DNA from: Opitutales bacterium | Lineage (GTDB): Bacteria > Verrucomicrobiota > Verrucomicrobiia > Opitutales > Oceanipulchritudinaceae | Assembly: GCA_020831485.1 (NCBI GenBank) | Contig: JAFIGG010000135.1 | Span: forward strand, 26,158-90,157 | Length of the DNA stretch: 64,000 nucleotides | Direction: 5' to 3' | Shown here: positions 27,366 to 36,919 of the stretch, piece after piece | Layout: each line of letters starts with the position of its first letter | How positions within the stretch are numbered: the stretch's first letter is position 1 | Position numbers and translations under genes: made by a program | The notes under the pieces: generated by a model | What the model saw: only the letters and a program-made list of their open reading frames with translations | Database searches by the model: none | Told to the model about the DNA's origin: nothing

Positions 27366-29048
27366 TCATTCCTTGTCTCGATGGTAATCAGAAAGATCTT
27401 TCACTCCAAAACGGTGCTCAATCCGGACTGGATCGACACCAGAAAAGTCCAGTTCACCACATAATCCTGCGGCAACAATCTTTTGCACCAAGGGCGCAGA
27501 AGAATAGGCATTGATTGCCGCTTTCACTTGAGGAAAATACCAGGGAACCAAGTAGGGAGATCCCAGGCCAATCGCAATCATTTTGTCCCATCCCGAACAG
27601 CTGCAACTCCAGTAATTGCGCGCATCTTCCCCAAAAAGATCCATCGTACCCAACGGACGATGAAACTGACGTTCAACGGCAACCAATATCCTGTCATAAT
27701 CCTTGGCCAGTTCCTTAAGCTCTTCAGGAAAGACATTTCGCTTTAAGTCCACTTCAAAACCTCTAGCCTGAAGTTCATTCTGCAAGACTTCCATACGTTG
27801 AAATGCTTTGATGTTTGGAGTCGCAGCGAGTATCAGTAAGCGCTTCTCCTTGGTAATGTCCAGAGGGAGTGTTTGGGACCGGTTCCATAACAAAGTCAAT
27901 GAAGATTTAGCTGTTTCATGTGCAACCGCTTCAGCCTCTGCAGTGACGATTTTCCGGTCGAGAGGAGTCTCCTTACGGAAGGCATAAACCTCTTTTACCT
28001 TCCATATTCTCTGTAAAGCATCATCAAGCCGTGCGCGAGGAACCTCACCCCGTTTGATCAAATCAACCATTCGATCAATGTATTCAACTCCGGGCCACAG
28101 CAACATGTCCACTCCGGCCTTGAATGCTTCTACACAAGCATCTTCGACGGGAAGATGACTCAGTATGCCTCCCATTCCAAAAGCATCGCTGACGACCAAT
28201 CCTCCAAATCCCAACCGCTCCTTAAGCAGTCCCGTCGTCAATTCATACGAAACAGTACATGGCAATAGACGACCATCTTCAGTGACTTCTCTTTGCGACT
28301 GAAAACTTGGCGCGCTTATATGGGCAGTCATAATTGTCGCAACCCCCTCATCAATCAATGACTGAAAAACCCTACCATAGCTTGCAAACCAGTCATCCTG
28401 CGACAATTGATTCATAGTTGTGGTCAAGTGCTGGTCCCGATAATCAGAACCATCCCCAGGAAAAGTTTTGGCGCAGGCAGCCATGCCTTCTTGTTGTAAT
28501 CCATCAACAAATCCCTGAAGAAGTGGGATGATCCGGTCAGCATCATCACCAAAGGCTCTTGTCCCCACATTCGAACTCAGAGGGTGAAGGTTGAGATCAG
28601 CCATTGGCGCCAACGCCCAGTTAATACCAACCAAACGTCCTTCACGAGCGCAGGCTTGACCATAACGGCGTGCAAGGTCGGAGTCATTTGCAGCCCCCAG
28701 AGCCATCGGCCAGGGCAAGGATGTTAAGCCCGGAATCACGTCCCCACATCCATTCTCCAAATCGGCAGAGACCAACATCGGCACGCTGGATGCTTTTTGA
28801 CATTCCTCCACCGACTTCCGCACGCTCTCAAAGCTGTTGGAACCGTCCTCAATTACTTCCCCGCCGACAAAAATACCGCCAACAGGATATTTTCGAATAA
28901 ACCTTTCAATATCACCGGTCGGCAAAACATCCTGACTTACATGTAATATAACCGTCTGCGCGACTTGTTCCCGTAAAGTCAGCTCTTTCCAGGACCCGGG
29001 CTTCCCCGTCTGGATGTCATTACCCATATTATTCTCGGACATACGCAT
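27366..29048 (-). CDS. GH3 glycosidase, NagZ-like
   Basis: A 560-residue GH3 enzyme, probably a beta-N-acetylhexosaminidase-like glycosidase. Nucleophile is D288 in VVSDAFGMGG. The NagZ-type Asp-His dyad that serves as acid/base is present as D205-Q-H207, but the preceding KHFPGHG motif is changed to KTFPGDG. A C-terminal alpha/beta sandwich domain follows. There is no signal peptide, so it is cytoplasmic and hydrolyses an imported oligosaccharide. It lies between the symporter and AraC genes (17-base and 0-base gaps). The altered motif makes the exact sugar uncertain. Confidence 0.87.
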   Translation of the reverse strand: MRMSENNMGNDIQTGKPGSWKELTLREQVAQTVILHVSQDVLPTGDIERFIRKYPVGGIFVGGEVIEDGSNSFESVRKSVEECQKASSVPMLVSADLENGCGDVIPGLTSLPWPMALGAANDSDLARRYGQACAREGRLVGINWALAPMADLNLHPLSSNVGTRAFGDDADRIIPLLQGFVDGLQQEGMAACAKTFPGDGSDYRDQHLTTTMNQLSQDDWFASYGRVFQSLIDEGVATIMTAHISAPSFQSQREVTEDGRLLPCTVSYELTTGLLKERLGFGGLVVSDAFGMGGILSHLPVEDACVEAFKAGVDMLLWPGVEYIDRMVDLIKRGEVPRARLDDALQRIWKVKEVYAFRKETPLDRKIVTAEAEAVAHETAKSSLTLLWNRSQTLPLDITKEKRLLILAATPNIKAFQRMEVLQNELQARGFEVDLKRNVFPEELKELAKDYDRILVAVERQFHRPLGTMDLFGEDARNYWSCSCSGWDKMIAIGLGSPYLVPWYFPQVKAAINAYSSAPLVQKIVAAGLCGELDFSGVDPVRIEHRFGVKDLSDYHRDKE

Positions 29049-29065
29049 TTCAAAATTAGAAACAG

Positions 29066-30817
29066 TTAACTTTTATAACGCGATCGGTTGGCGGCGAAAA
29101 GCATTAAAAGACCAACCACAAGTATTCCGCCAGCCATTCCAAGGATCGTCAGTCGATCCTGAAGTGAATTAGGTATCAACAATAACAGCAGAAGCAAACA
29201 GCCAAGCCCTGCCGACAGGCGCCCCAAGAGATACAATTGCTGGTAATCATTGGCGTTTCCTACCTCTTTCTCAAAGTCGACAGGCCGCAGCATATCATGA
29301 TAGAAAACCTTGGTCTGGGCTATCGCTTCGGGATCTCTATCAGGCCAGAGCCTGTAACTTAAGAAAAACCCGACCACCGAGAATAGAGCAACCACCACCA
29401 ATCGACCACTGAATTCGAAACTTATGCCCTGTGTTTCAAGTATGAAAAAAAGAATCAAAGGACCCGCAAAACCTGCAATGATCGAAAACATCGCAGAACT
29501 CCTTGGAGCATTTCTTAAAAATATCGCCAAAACAAAGGGAATTGTAAGCGGAAGCTGAACCCGCGCAGCAAAGTTCATCATGAGTTCAAAGATTCCCATA
29601 GTGCCGAGCTTAGCCAATCCTAAAGTAGTTATAAGTATTACGGCGGCTAACACAGTGGTGACCCTTCTACCCCATTTCAGTTCAGTCATAGGATCAAGAC
29701 TGATCAAACTAAATTTCCGACGAAGAGGGGGCATGACGTTGCGAACAATAACTGCCGCATTTGAGTTCAACCCTGAATCCATTGCGGCCGCAGTTGCTGA
29801 AAACATTGCCACTAGAACCAACCCCATCATACCCGTTGGAAGCAGGTTCAAACAGGCTACAACATAAGCTGACTCTTCAGGCTTATTCAAAATCCCACTA
29901 AAAGCCATCACCTGGTCCGGATACAACACCCGTGCAGCAAGCGGGGGCGCCATAAAAAATATTGTACTGCCGATCAAGATTACAAACATCAGAGCTGTTG
30001 CTTTCTGAGCCTCAGCTCCGTCTTTAGCAGCAAAAAATCGTGCACTCCAACCCAATTGCAACTGCCCGATGAACATGATGCAGAAGACGGCAATTACCCA
30101 GGTCCCTGTATATTGTCCATCGGGGAATGCACCCGCTTCGTGGATAAACTGAAAGCCACCGCTTGCCCCTACTTTTTCAATGAAACCACCAACTCCACCC
30201 AGCTGCACGAAGGCTAAAATGCCTACCGCGATGACCACAGTTTGAAGCACAAGGTTTTGGAGAAAATCAGTTGCCATGACCGCCCAACGGCCTCCCGAAA
30301 CCGAATAAACTCCTACCACAATCCCCAATCCAATAATCGTCTGTTCCAATGGTATCTTGAACACTGCAGAGACGAAAATTGAAAGCCCCAGAAGTTGAAA
30401 CGCTCCGTAAATAGGCATCATGCACATATTAAGATACGAAAAAAACTGTTCGGTTGCCACCCCGAACCGCTCTCTTACAACTTCTGCTCCCGTGACTTTT
30501 CTTAATTGACGAAGCCAGGCGGCAAGAAACGCCACTAAAACAATACCAGCAGTCCACTGGCCCAAATTGGTAGCCAAAGGTGCAACGCCAGCCTCATAAA
30601 TGGCCCCTGCAACTCCAGTAAAAGCGGCAGCACTGATAATACTCATGGCCAAACTGGGGCCCAGAAGCCACCATTTGGTGCGTGCCCCACCCCTGAAATA
30701 GTCATCAGAGTTTCGATTGAACGATTTAACAATCGGACCAACCCCCGCAAGGGCTATCAGATAGATCACGATGACGACATATTCAACCGTCAAGAGAGTG
30801 GGCAGTTTATCTTCCAT
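29066..30817 (-). CDS. Sodium:solute symporter (SSS family)
   Basis: Membrane transporter of 583 residues with about 13-14 hydrophobic segments, a paralogue of the symporter in the P450 operon (shared PVDFEKEVG tail and similar loop motifs). It sits between the desaturase-Rieske-reductase fusion and a cytoplasmic GH3 gene, so it probably imports the oligosaccharide or glycoside handled by both. Finding two such paralogues, each next to an oxygenase gene, is notable. Confidence 0.92.
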   Translation of the reverse strand: MEDKLPTLLTVEYVVIVIYLIALAGVGPIVKSFNRNSDDYFRGGARTKWWLLGPSLAMSIISAAAFTGVAGAIYEAGVAPLATNLGQWTAGIVLVAFLAAWLRQLRKVTGAEVVRERFGVATEQFFSYLNMCMMPIYGAFQLLGLSIFVSAVFKIPLEQTIIGLGIVVGVYSVSGGRWAVMATDFLQNLVLQTVVIAVGILAFVQLGGVGGFIEKVGASGGFQFIHEAGAFPDGQYTGTWVIAVFCIMFIGQLQLGWSARFFAAKDGAEAQKATALMFVILIGSTIFFMAPPLAARVLYPDQVMAFSGILNKPEESAYVVACLNLLPTGMMGLVLVAMFSATAAAMDSGLNSNAAVIVRNVMPPLRRKFSLISLDPMTELKWGRRVTTVLAAVILITTLGLAKLGTMGIFELMMNFAARVQLPLTIPFVLAIFLRNAPRSSAMFSIIAGFAGPLILFFILETQGISFEFSGRLVVVALFSVVGFFLSYRLWPDRDPEAIAQTKVFYHDMLRPVDFEKEVGNANDYQQLYLLGRLSAGLGCLLLLLLLIPNSLQDRLTILGMAGGILVVGLLMLFAANRSRYKS

Positions 30818-30850
30818 TAATTGGGTAATTTTCGGGGTATTCTTCTACAA

Positions 30851-33133
30851 CTAGAACTCATCATAGGAAACTTGGGATTCATCCACGCCCACCTTCTTTA
30901 GCATTTTAGTACAAGCTTTTATCATCAGAGGTGGACCGCAAAGATAGAATTCTATTGCTTTTGGATTAGGATGCGAGACAAGCAGGTTTTCATAAACGAT
31001 ATCGTGTATAAATCCTTTGTGCCCCTCCCATTCATCCAATTCCAGGGGCTCTGAAAGAGCAATCTCGAAGTCGAAATTTTCGTGCTGACGGCTCAAGTCT
31101 CCGAAATAGTCTGCGTAGAAAATTTCCTGCTTCGACCTGGCGCCATACCAAAAACTAATTTTTCGGTTGGTGTTTTCGTTTTCAAAAAGATGAGAGATAT
31201 GGGCACGCAAGGGTGCCATTCCAGCGCCCCCACCTATGTAAACCATCTCTTTTTGAGTCGGTTTTATATGGAAGTCCCCAAAAGGGCCGACTACACTAAC
31301 ATGGTCTCCCTCACGCAGGTTGAACATATAGCTGGATCCGACTCCAGGAGGACAATCCTGTCCAGGCGGAGGTGTTGCGATCCGAACATTAAATTTTAAA
31401 ACGCCTTCAGCCACTGGGTTATTCGCCAAAGAATAATTGTTGCGGCGCCCCTCTTCTTCATTAGAAACTTCCAAATCAAAAACCTGTTGGCGCCTCCAAA
31501 CTTCAGCATAGGGTTCAGGAATATCAAAATCGCTGAAGGAAATCCTTTTGTAACTTGGAATATCAAATTGAAGATAGTCACCCGGCTTGATATCCGGCAA
31601 GGTATCAAGGGGTTTCAATACAATCTCTTTTATGAATGTCGATACACTGCGGTTGCTGACGACCGAAAGACGATAAATTTTTTCCTGACGGGCGCCAGCC
31701 CCCCCCGGATGCATGACATTCAACCAGATTCTTCCTCCAACATCTTTAATTGGATAGGTTGCCAAACCTCTGCAAACCGGCGCCCTTGCAGGAGATCCAT
31801 CTTCCAGATTGAATCGGCCATTATGCTTTGGGCACTCTATGATCCCACCCTTTACCAAACCTCCGGCAAGGTGAGTGTTTCCGTGCGTACAGATTCCGTC
31901 ACTGGCATAAAGTCGCCCTTTTCCATCCCTGCATAGCGCGAAAGTTTTCCGCTTATAGTCGAACCTGATCACATCTTCATTGACGAGATCCCGGGCTGCA
32001 CAGACCTCCAGCCAGCCTTCCTCACTCGGTTCAGCCTCGGCCTTGTACAATCCCTCTTCCTTGACTGGCGCAGGTGCAGGAAGCTTTCGTTTGACGTGAT
32101 AGCTAGGATTCTTGATCTGCTTGAGAATTGCCGGAAATATTTCACGCCAAGCCGTAAAAATGCCTGAATATGGCGGGGGACAGTCGTGTTTAATCAACTC
32201 GTGAAGCTTGGGCAAAGCGTGATACGGAACCAAGGGGAACATGTGATGCTCCAGGTGGTAATTCATATTCCAATAGATAAACCGATTCGGCAGAGGCATG
32301 AACACAGTTCGACAGTTCAACCGGTGATCCAGAACATTTTCAGCAAGGCCCGCATGCTGGGTAGTATTGTGCAGGATCATAAGCCAAGTTCCAAAAAATT
32401 GAGGAAGGACAAACAAAAAGATCGGCACCCAACTGGCAAAAACGACAGAGACACCTACAACCAAAAGGTAGATTCCAAGAACAATTCTAGCATTCCGGAA
32501 AACCTTGGGGTATTCAGACTCCGGGATAAAAGTTTTTTCATCCGCAGAGATTCGCCCCAAAGTATGTCGAATTAAACTGCTGAAATACGCTTTATACCCA
32601 CCTAAATTGAAGCAACTCAGGATGAGTGCCTTTACATCGGGGGGCCTGGGTATTTGTATCTCCGGATCCCGACCAATTATGATTGTGTCGCTGTGATGGC
32701 GCGTATGGCTCCAACGCCAAACCACGGACTCCCTCATCACCATAAAGGAGGATATTTCATATAGCAGATTGTTCATCCAGTCTGAGCGAAATGCAGTTCC
32801 ATGGCTGCATTCGTGCCATCTGGAGTCCGAAGCAGTTGCATAGAGCACCGCGTAGATCAAGTAAGGAAAGGTCGCCCACAAAGAGCCCCATAAGTAAACA
32901 GTCAATCCCCCTGTGAGAAAAAGCAGCGCAAACCAAATAAAAGTGTCCCGAATTGCCGGGCCATTTTTGCGCTCCAAAAGTTTCCTGAGCTCTGACCGTG
33001 AAACGGGTGTCTGATACCAATCCGCCTCAGCCAGACCCATTTCAACTGCCCTTCTGGCGTTCTCTCCGGTGAGACTGTAATCCAACTTTTCGGGAGGTCG
33101 CATATGAGCTGTCGCAGCGTGTTCGTGTTCCAT
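30851..33133 (-). CDS. Three-domain oxygenase: membrane desaturase/hydroxylase-Rieske-NqrF-like reductase fusion
   Basis: A 760-residue, apparently self-sufficient di-iron oxygenase. Residues 60-345 are a membrane fatty-acid-desaturase/AlkB-type domain with histidine boxes H107-x3-H111, H143-x2-H146-H147, H255-x4-H260 and H293-x2-H296-H297, plus several hydrophobic segments. Residues 374-475 are a Rieske [2Fe-2S] domain (C415-T-H417 and C434-P-K-H437). Residues 485-760 match the FAD/NAD reductase half of NqrF (NNYSLANNP, RIATPPPG, GGGAGMAPLR, FYLCGPP). Electrons would flow NADH to FAD to Rieske to di-iron. It is the first gene of an operon with symporter, GH3 and AraC, so it may oxidise an imported glycoside or methylated sugar. 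The true substrate is unknown. Confidence 0.88.
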   Translation of the reverse strand: MEHEHAATAHMRPPEKLDYSLTGENARRAVEMGLAEADWYQTPVSRSELRKLLERKNGPAIRDTFIWFALLFLTGGLTVYLWGSLWATFPYLIYAVLYATASDSRWHECSHGTAFRSDWMNNLLYEISSFMVMRESVVWRWSHTRHHSDTIIIGRDPEIQIPRPPDVKALILSCFNLGGYKAYFSSLIRHTLGRISADEKTFIPESEYPKVFRNARIVLGIYLLVVGVSVVFASWVPIFLFVLPQFFGTWLMILHNTTQHAGLAENVLDHRLNCRTVFMPLPNRFIYWNMNYHLEHHMFPLVPYHALPKLHELIKHDCPPPYSGIFTAWREIFPAILKQIKNPSYHVKRKLPAPAPVKEEGLYKAEAEPSEEGWLEVCAARDLVNEDVIRFDYKRKTFALCRDGKGRLYASDGICTHGNTHLAGGLVKGGIIECPKHNGRFNLEDGSPARAPVCRGLATYPIKDVGGRIWLNVMHPGGAGARQEKIYRLSVVSNRSVSTFIKEIVLKPLDTLPDIKPGDYLQFDIPSYKRISFSDFDIPEPYAEVWRRQQVFDLEVSNEEEGRRNNYSLANNPVAEGVLKFNVRIATPPPGQDCPPGVGSSYMFNLREGDHVSVVGPFGDFHIKPTQKEMVYIGGGAGMAPLRAHISHLFENENTNRKISFWYGARSKQEIFYADYFGDLSRQHENFDFEIALSEPLELDEWEGHKGFIHDIVYENLLVSHPNPKAIEFYLCGPPLMIKACTKMLKKVGVDESQVSYDEF

Positions 33134-33478
33134 ATTTCAAGTAATTGCGGAGTTCAAAAGAGGTTACCGAGAGACAAGCATCAAATAATAGCCGAAACCC
33201 TGACTTCGGTCCATACACAGACAACGCATAGGCCTGCACAATACCGTCCGTGAATAAGCTGGGTAACAAAATTATGATGCATTTGAGGGTAATCCAAACA
33301 ATCCGAGATCGGACTATTGCATTCCCTAAATACACTGCCAGAAATTCGCACAAAAGCAGCAGTGAACATTTTGAAACGTTTCATTAGCTCATTGATTGTC
33401 ATTCTCACTAGGCAGTCCCCAAGGTGTGCTCTTAAAGGTCGGAATCAGCCGCCAAAAAAAAAACAAAGCACCAACCCT
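33134..33478. promoter_or_regulatory. Divergent promoter region between oxygenase operon and rhamnosidase genes
   Basis: A 345-base non-coding stretch between two divergent transcription units. It holds a perfect LacI-like palindrome and, near the right end, a run of A residues just before the rhamnosidase ATG. I see no small gene in it. Confidence 0.5.
33372..33383. promoter_or_regulatory. LacI-type operator-like palindrome
   Basis: TGAAACGTTTCA is a perfect 12-bp palindrome with the central CG typical of LacI-family operators. It lies 95 bases before the rhamnosidase start. Similar sequences precede the PEP-CTERM gene and the LamG-like gene near the LacI regulator, which suggests a shared regulon. 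Confidence 0.5.
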
Positions 33479-36001
33479 ATGGATTCAGCTTCTACCTTAC
33501 CTGTCACAGTCACCAAAGCCCATCGAATTTTCATCCCGTCCCGCGTCCTGGCGGGCAACGGCAATATCCTCCCCGATCACCCCGCACAACGTGCAGCTTG
33601 GGTCTGGTCACCCCATCGTGGACCAAATGAGACGGCAGTCGTTGATTTCAGCCTCAGTTTCAATTGGCCTTCGAACGGCACTTTACGCTTCCATGTAACA
33701 GCGGATCAGAGGTTTCAACTGTTTATCGACGGGAATGAAGTTTCCTACGGGCCAGACCGTTGCGACATTCTGCACTGGGCGGTAACAACGCTTGAAATTG
33801 AGCTAAGCCAGGGGCAGCACCGCATCGATGCGAGATGCTGGCAGATTGCTGAAGCAGCGGGATCCAGTCGCTTGGACCCCAAGCATGCAGACGGCAACAT
33901 AAATGCTCCAAATCCGCCAATGGCCCAAATGAGCTATCAGGCTGGATTCTTGCTGGCTGGCGACAGCGATCTTTCCCCTCATCTCTTGGATACGGGAAAG
34001 GCAAACTGGCAATGCATAGACCGAACGAACGCATTGAGTCTAACTGGTCCCAAAAACCATGGATACCACGATATAGGTCCTGAGTTTCATTTCAATATGA
34101 AACGATGGAGAAAAGCGGAAACACTAAAAGGCAATCCGGTAATCGTCAAGAATCCACCCACTTTTAACCAACATGGGATACGCAATACCGGATGGGTTTT
34201 GACATCAACCCCATTGCCTGAACAGATTCGTAAAGAGGTTTCGCCGGGAAAAATCAGGGCCATTCGAGCCGCTTTAGATCCTGAAGCTGCTTGGACTGAA
34301 GACACCGAAGTAGACACTGGAAGCTGGCAGAAACTAATCGAGGCCGGCCAGGAAATTAAAATTCCACCGCAGGTGGACGTCGAACTAATCTGGGATTTTG
34401 AGCAATACCTTTGCGGCTACCCTGTTCTCGTATGGAGCGGTGGAGAGGATTCATACATCGAATGGTCGTGGGCTGAATCGCTCTTCGAAGTCCCTCAGGG
34501 CCAGATCGTTGAAGCTGAGTCGCCCCGCGGTCACCGAGGTGAAATCAACGGCAAAAGATGGCACGGTTTTGGAGACACTTTTCAAGCATCCGGAGTGAGC
34601 AACGAGCTAGCGCCAGCTCTTTGGTGGCGCTCCGGGCGCTATGCTCGGTTGCGAATAACAACAGCGGGCGAACCTTTAACAATCAAGCACCTTAAAGTTC
34701 TGAAAACTGGCTATCCGCTTGAGCGAAAATTCTCTTGGAATTCGTCTGACCCGGAGTGGGATGCGATTATCCCACTGCTTGCAACAGGCTTGGAAGCCGG
34801 AGCCCACGAAGTTTGGGCGGATAGCCCCTACTACGAGCAAATGATGTATGTCGGCGACAATGTATTGCATGCCCTGTCCAACTACACCTGCTATGAGGAC
34901 GACAGATTATCCCGCCGCACGATCGAACTCCTCGACTGGTCACGAGGTGAGTCGCGAGCAGGCCTAATTGCAGAACGGTATCCTGCGGCCTGGCGTCAGG
35001 AAGCGACAACATTCGCAACGCTCTATCCAAGTTTGATCAAAAACTTTCTGCTGTGGCGAGGGGACACGGAATTCGTGTCCCGCCACCTGTCCGGTATGCG
35101 GCAGCTGATGGAATCCCTCATTGCCATGATCGATCACACGGGACTACTTAGAGAAGTTGCCGGATGGCCTTTCATCGACTGGGTCCCTGATTGGAATCAA
35201 GGATGTGGACCAGGCGTCCGAGAGGGCAATTCTTCCATTGTGAATCTACACATGGTTTTGGCCCTGGATACCGCGGCTTGGATCGAGAACGAAATTGGAG
35301 AAAAACTTATTGGCCAACGCTATACAAAGCTTTCCGCGTTAATCTTCCAAAAGATAATAGACATTTACTGGGATAATGGAAGAAACATTCTGTTGGACAC
35401 AACGGATGAGAAGGCGATGACAAGCGAACACGCTCAGGTCCTTGCCGTCTTATCCCAAAAACTCAGCCAAGAGAAAAAACATGCATGCCTGAACGCATTG
35501 GTGGCAGGCGGGCTCAATGCGAAGTGTACGATATACTTTTCCTACTACTTGCTCGAATGTTTCTATCAAAGCAGGTGTGAGGACGCATTCTTTAAGCGTC
35601 TTCAGTTCTGGAGAGAATTACCGGCAAAAGGGTTTTGTTCGCTTCCGGAAATGCCGGATCCCTGTCGCAGCGATTCGCATGGCTGGGGAGCGCACCCGCT
35701 CTATCACAGCTTTGCTTCAATAGCTGGTATCCGTCCTGCGAAGCTCGGTTTCCGCGAGATTGCCATCGAACCGATGCTTGGAAAGCTGAATGCTCTGCAG
35801 ACTAGTTGCGTTCATCCAAATGGTGAAATCCGTTTTAAATACTCTAAATCCAAAAAAGAAACCGGATTTGAGGTTGAACTGCCGCGAGAAACAAGCGGAT
35901 TCCTAAAATGGCAAGGAGAGAAACATCCCCTGCGACCCGGAAAACAGTTTATCAAGATTGATCAGGAATTGGTTGTGTCTCGAAATTCAGGTTTAGTTTG
36001 A
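33479..36001 (+). CDS. Alpha-L-rhamnosidase-like glycoside hydrolase (GH78-type)
   Basis: An 840-residue six-hairpin glycosidase. The N-terminal 400 residues are beta-sandwich domains; the alpha6/alpha6 barrel follows, with WADSPYYEQMMYVGD near 445-460 at the position of the GH78 DCPHYERL motif and SHGWGAHPLYH near the C-terminus, as in rhamnosidases. There is no signal peptide from the ATG at 33479, which sits behind an A-rich leader, so the enzyme is predicted cytoplasmic. It begins a rightward set with a sugar isomerase-like protein. The motif deviations mean that a related specificity is possible. Confidence 0.8.
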   Translation: MDSASTLPVTVTKAHRIFIPSRVLAGNGNILPDHPAQRAAWVWSPHRGPNETAVVDFSLSFNWPSNGTLRFHVTADQRFQLFIDGNEVSYGPDRCDILHWAVTTLEIELSQGQHRIDARCWQIAEAAGSSRLDPKHADGNINAPNPPMAQMSYQAGFLLAGDSDLSPHLLDTGKANWQCIDRTNALSLTGPKNHGYHDIGPEFHFNMKRWRKAETLKGNPVIVKNPPTFNQHGIRNTGWVLTSTPLPEQIRKEVSPGKIRAIRAALDPEAAWTEDTEVDTGSWQKLIEAGQEIKIPPQVDVELIWDFEQYLCGYPVLVWSGGEDSYIEWSWAESLFEVPQGQIVEAESPRGHRGEINGKRWHGFGDTFQASGVSNELAPALWWRSGRYARLRITTAGEPLTIKHLKVLKTGYPLERKFSWNSSDPEWDAIIPLLATGLEAGAHEVWADSPYYEQMMYVGDNVLHALSNYTCYEDDRLSRRTIELLDWSRGESRAGLIAERYPAAWRQEATTFATLYPSLIKNFLLWRGDTEFVSRHLSGMRQLMESLIAMIDHTGLLREVAGWPFIDWVPDWNQGCGPGVREGNSSIVNLHMVLALDTAAWIENEIGEKLIGQRYTKLSALIFQKIIDIYWDNGRNILLDTTDEKAMTSEHAQVLAVLSQKLSQEKKHACLNALVAGGLNAKCTIYFSYYLLECFYQSRCEDAFFKRLQFWRELPAKGFCSLPEMPDPCRSDSHGWGAHPLYHSFASIAGIRPAKLGFREIAIEPMLGKLNALQTSCVHPNGEIRFKYSKSKKETGFEVELPRETSGFLKWQGEKHPLRPGKQFIKIDQELVVSRNSGLV

Positions 36002-36012
36002 AAGCGATAAAG

Positions 36013-36861
36013 ATGAATAATCAGGCAGCTGAAATAAAAATACTCATAAACTACTGGACTTTCTGGGACCAAAAAGGGCCAGATGGAAAAGAATTGGATA
36101 TACCGGAAATGATCGTCCGAACTGCTGCGCAAGGTTTTGACGCATTCACTTGCCCCTCTGATTTCCCGAACCTTAAAGAACTCTTATCACAACATGAACT
36201 TCGCTTCGCCGCAGCATTTCAGGCTTTCGACCGCGCTCAGTTGAAGCGGGAAATTGAAAAAGGTGCGGAGATTGATTCTGGCCCCATGAATTGCCAACTC
36301 GGGCGGCACAATACTTCAACGCAAGAAGCAGTTTCGCTTACCCTGGAAATGATGTCACTTGCCGCTGACAATGGGGTTGATGTGCACCTTGAAACACACA
36401 GGGATACCTGCACAGAAACACCTGAAAAAACAGCAGCAATTATCGAGACCTGCTTCAACGAGTCAGGTAAATTTCCTTTGGTCAATTTTGATTTTTCTCA
36501 TTTCTCTTGTGTAAAGCACCTCGATGCAGGCAACTACTCCGAGCGCCTACTCGAACCGAACAAAAGCCTTTTCCAACATTCTTCACTCTGGCATATGCGG
36601 CCTTTTAACGGACACCATTGTCAGGTACCCGTAACAGATGGAAGAGGTAATCTATCGAGTGAATATCTGGAAATCCGTCCATTCATAAAAGACTGCATAC
36701 AGGCCTGGACCTGCGGCCCCAGGCCGAATAACGAGCTCTGGGTGTGTCCTGAGCTTGGCCCCATTCCTGGATACGGATTGAGTTGCTTCCCAGATCGCTG
36801 GGCCGACACGATCATACTTGCAAATGATTTGAAAAAGATATGGTCGGAAACTATAAAATAG
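36013..36861 (+). CDS. Xylose-isomerase-like TIM barrel (sugar phosphate isomerase/epimerase family)
   Basis: A 282-residue protein with features of the AP-endonuclease-2/xylose isomerase-like TIM barrel: a helical start, HLETHRDTCTETP with glutamate and histidine metal-ligand candidates, FDFSHF, and a late HMRPFNGHH segment. Members isomerise or epimerise sugars or keto-sugars. It lies 11 bases after the rhamnosidase and is probably co-transcribed, which suggests a role in metabolism of the released monosaccharide. Exact reaction unknown. Confidence 0.65.
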   Translation: MNNQAAEIKILINYWTFWDQKGPDGKELDIPEMIVRTAAQGFDAFTCPSDFPNLKELLSQHELRFAAAFQAFDRAQLKREIEKGAEIDSGPMNCQLGRHNTSTQEAVSLTLEMMSLAADNGVDVHLETHRDTCTETPEKTAAIIETCFNESGKFPLVNFDFSHFSCVKHLDAGNYSERLLEPNKSLFQHSSLWHMRPFNGHHCQVPVTDGRGNLSSEYLEIRPFIKDCIQAWTCGPRPNNELWVCPELGPIPGYGLSCFPDRWADTIILANDLKKIWSETIK

Positions 36862-36919
36862 ACCACTCGACTTCCCTCAATTAAATCCTTAAAAAATCCC
36901 CAGCCCCCTTTTTATTAAC

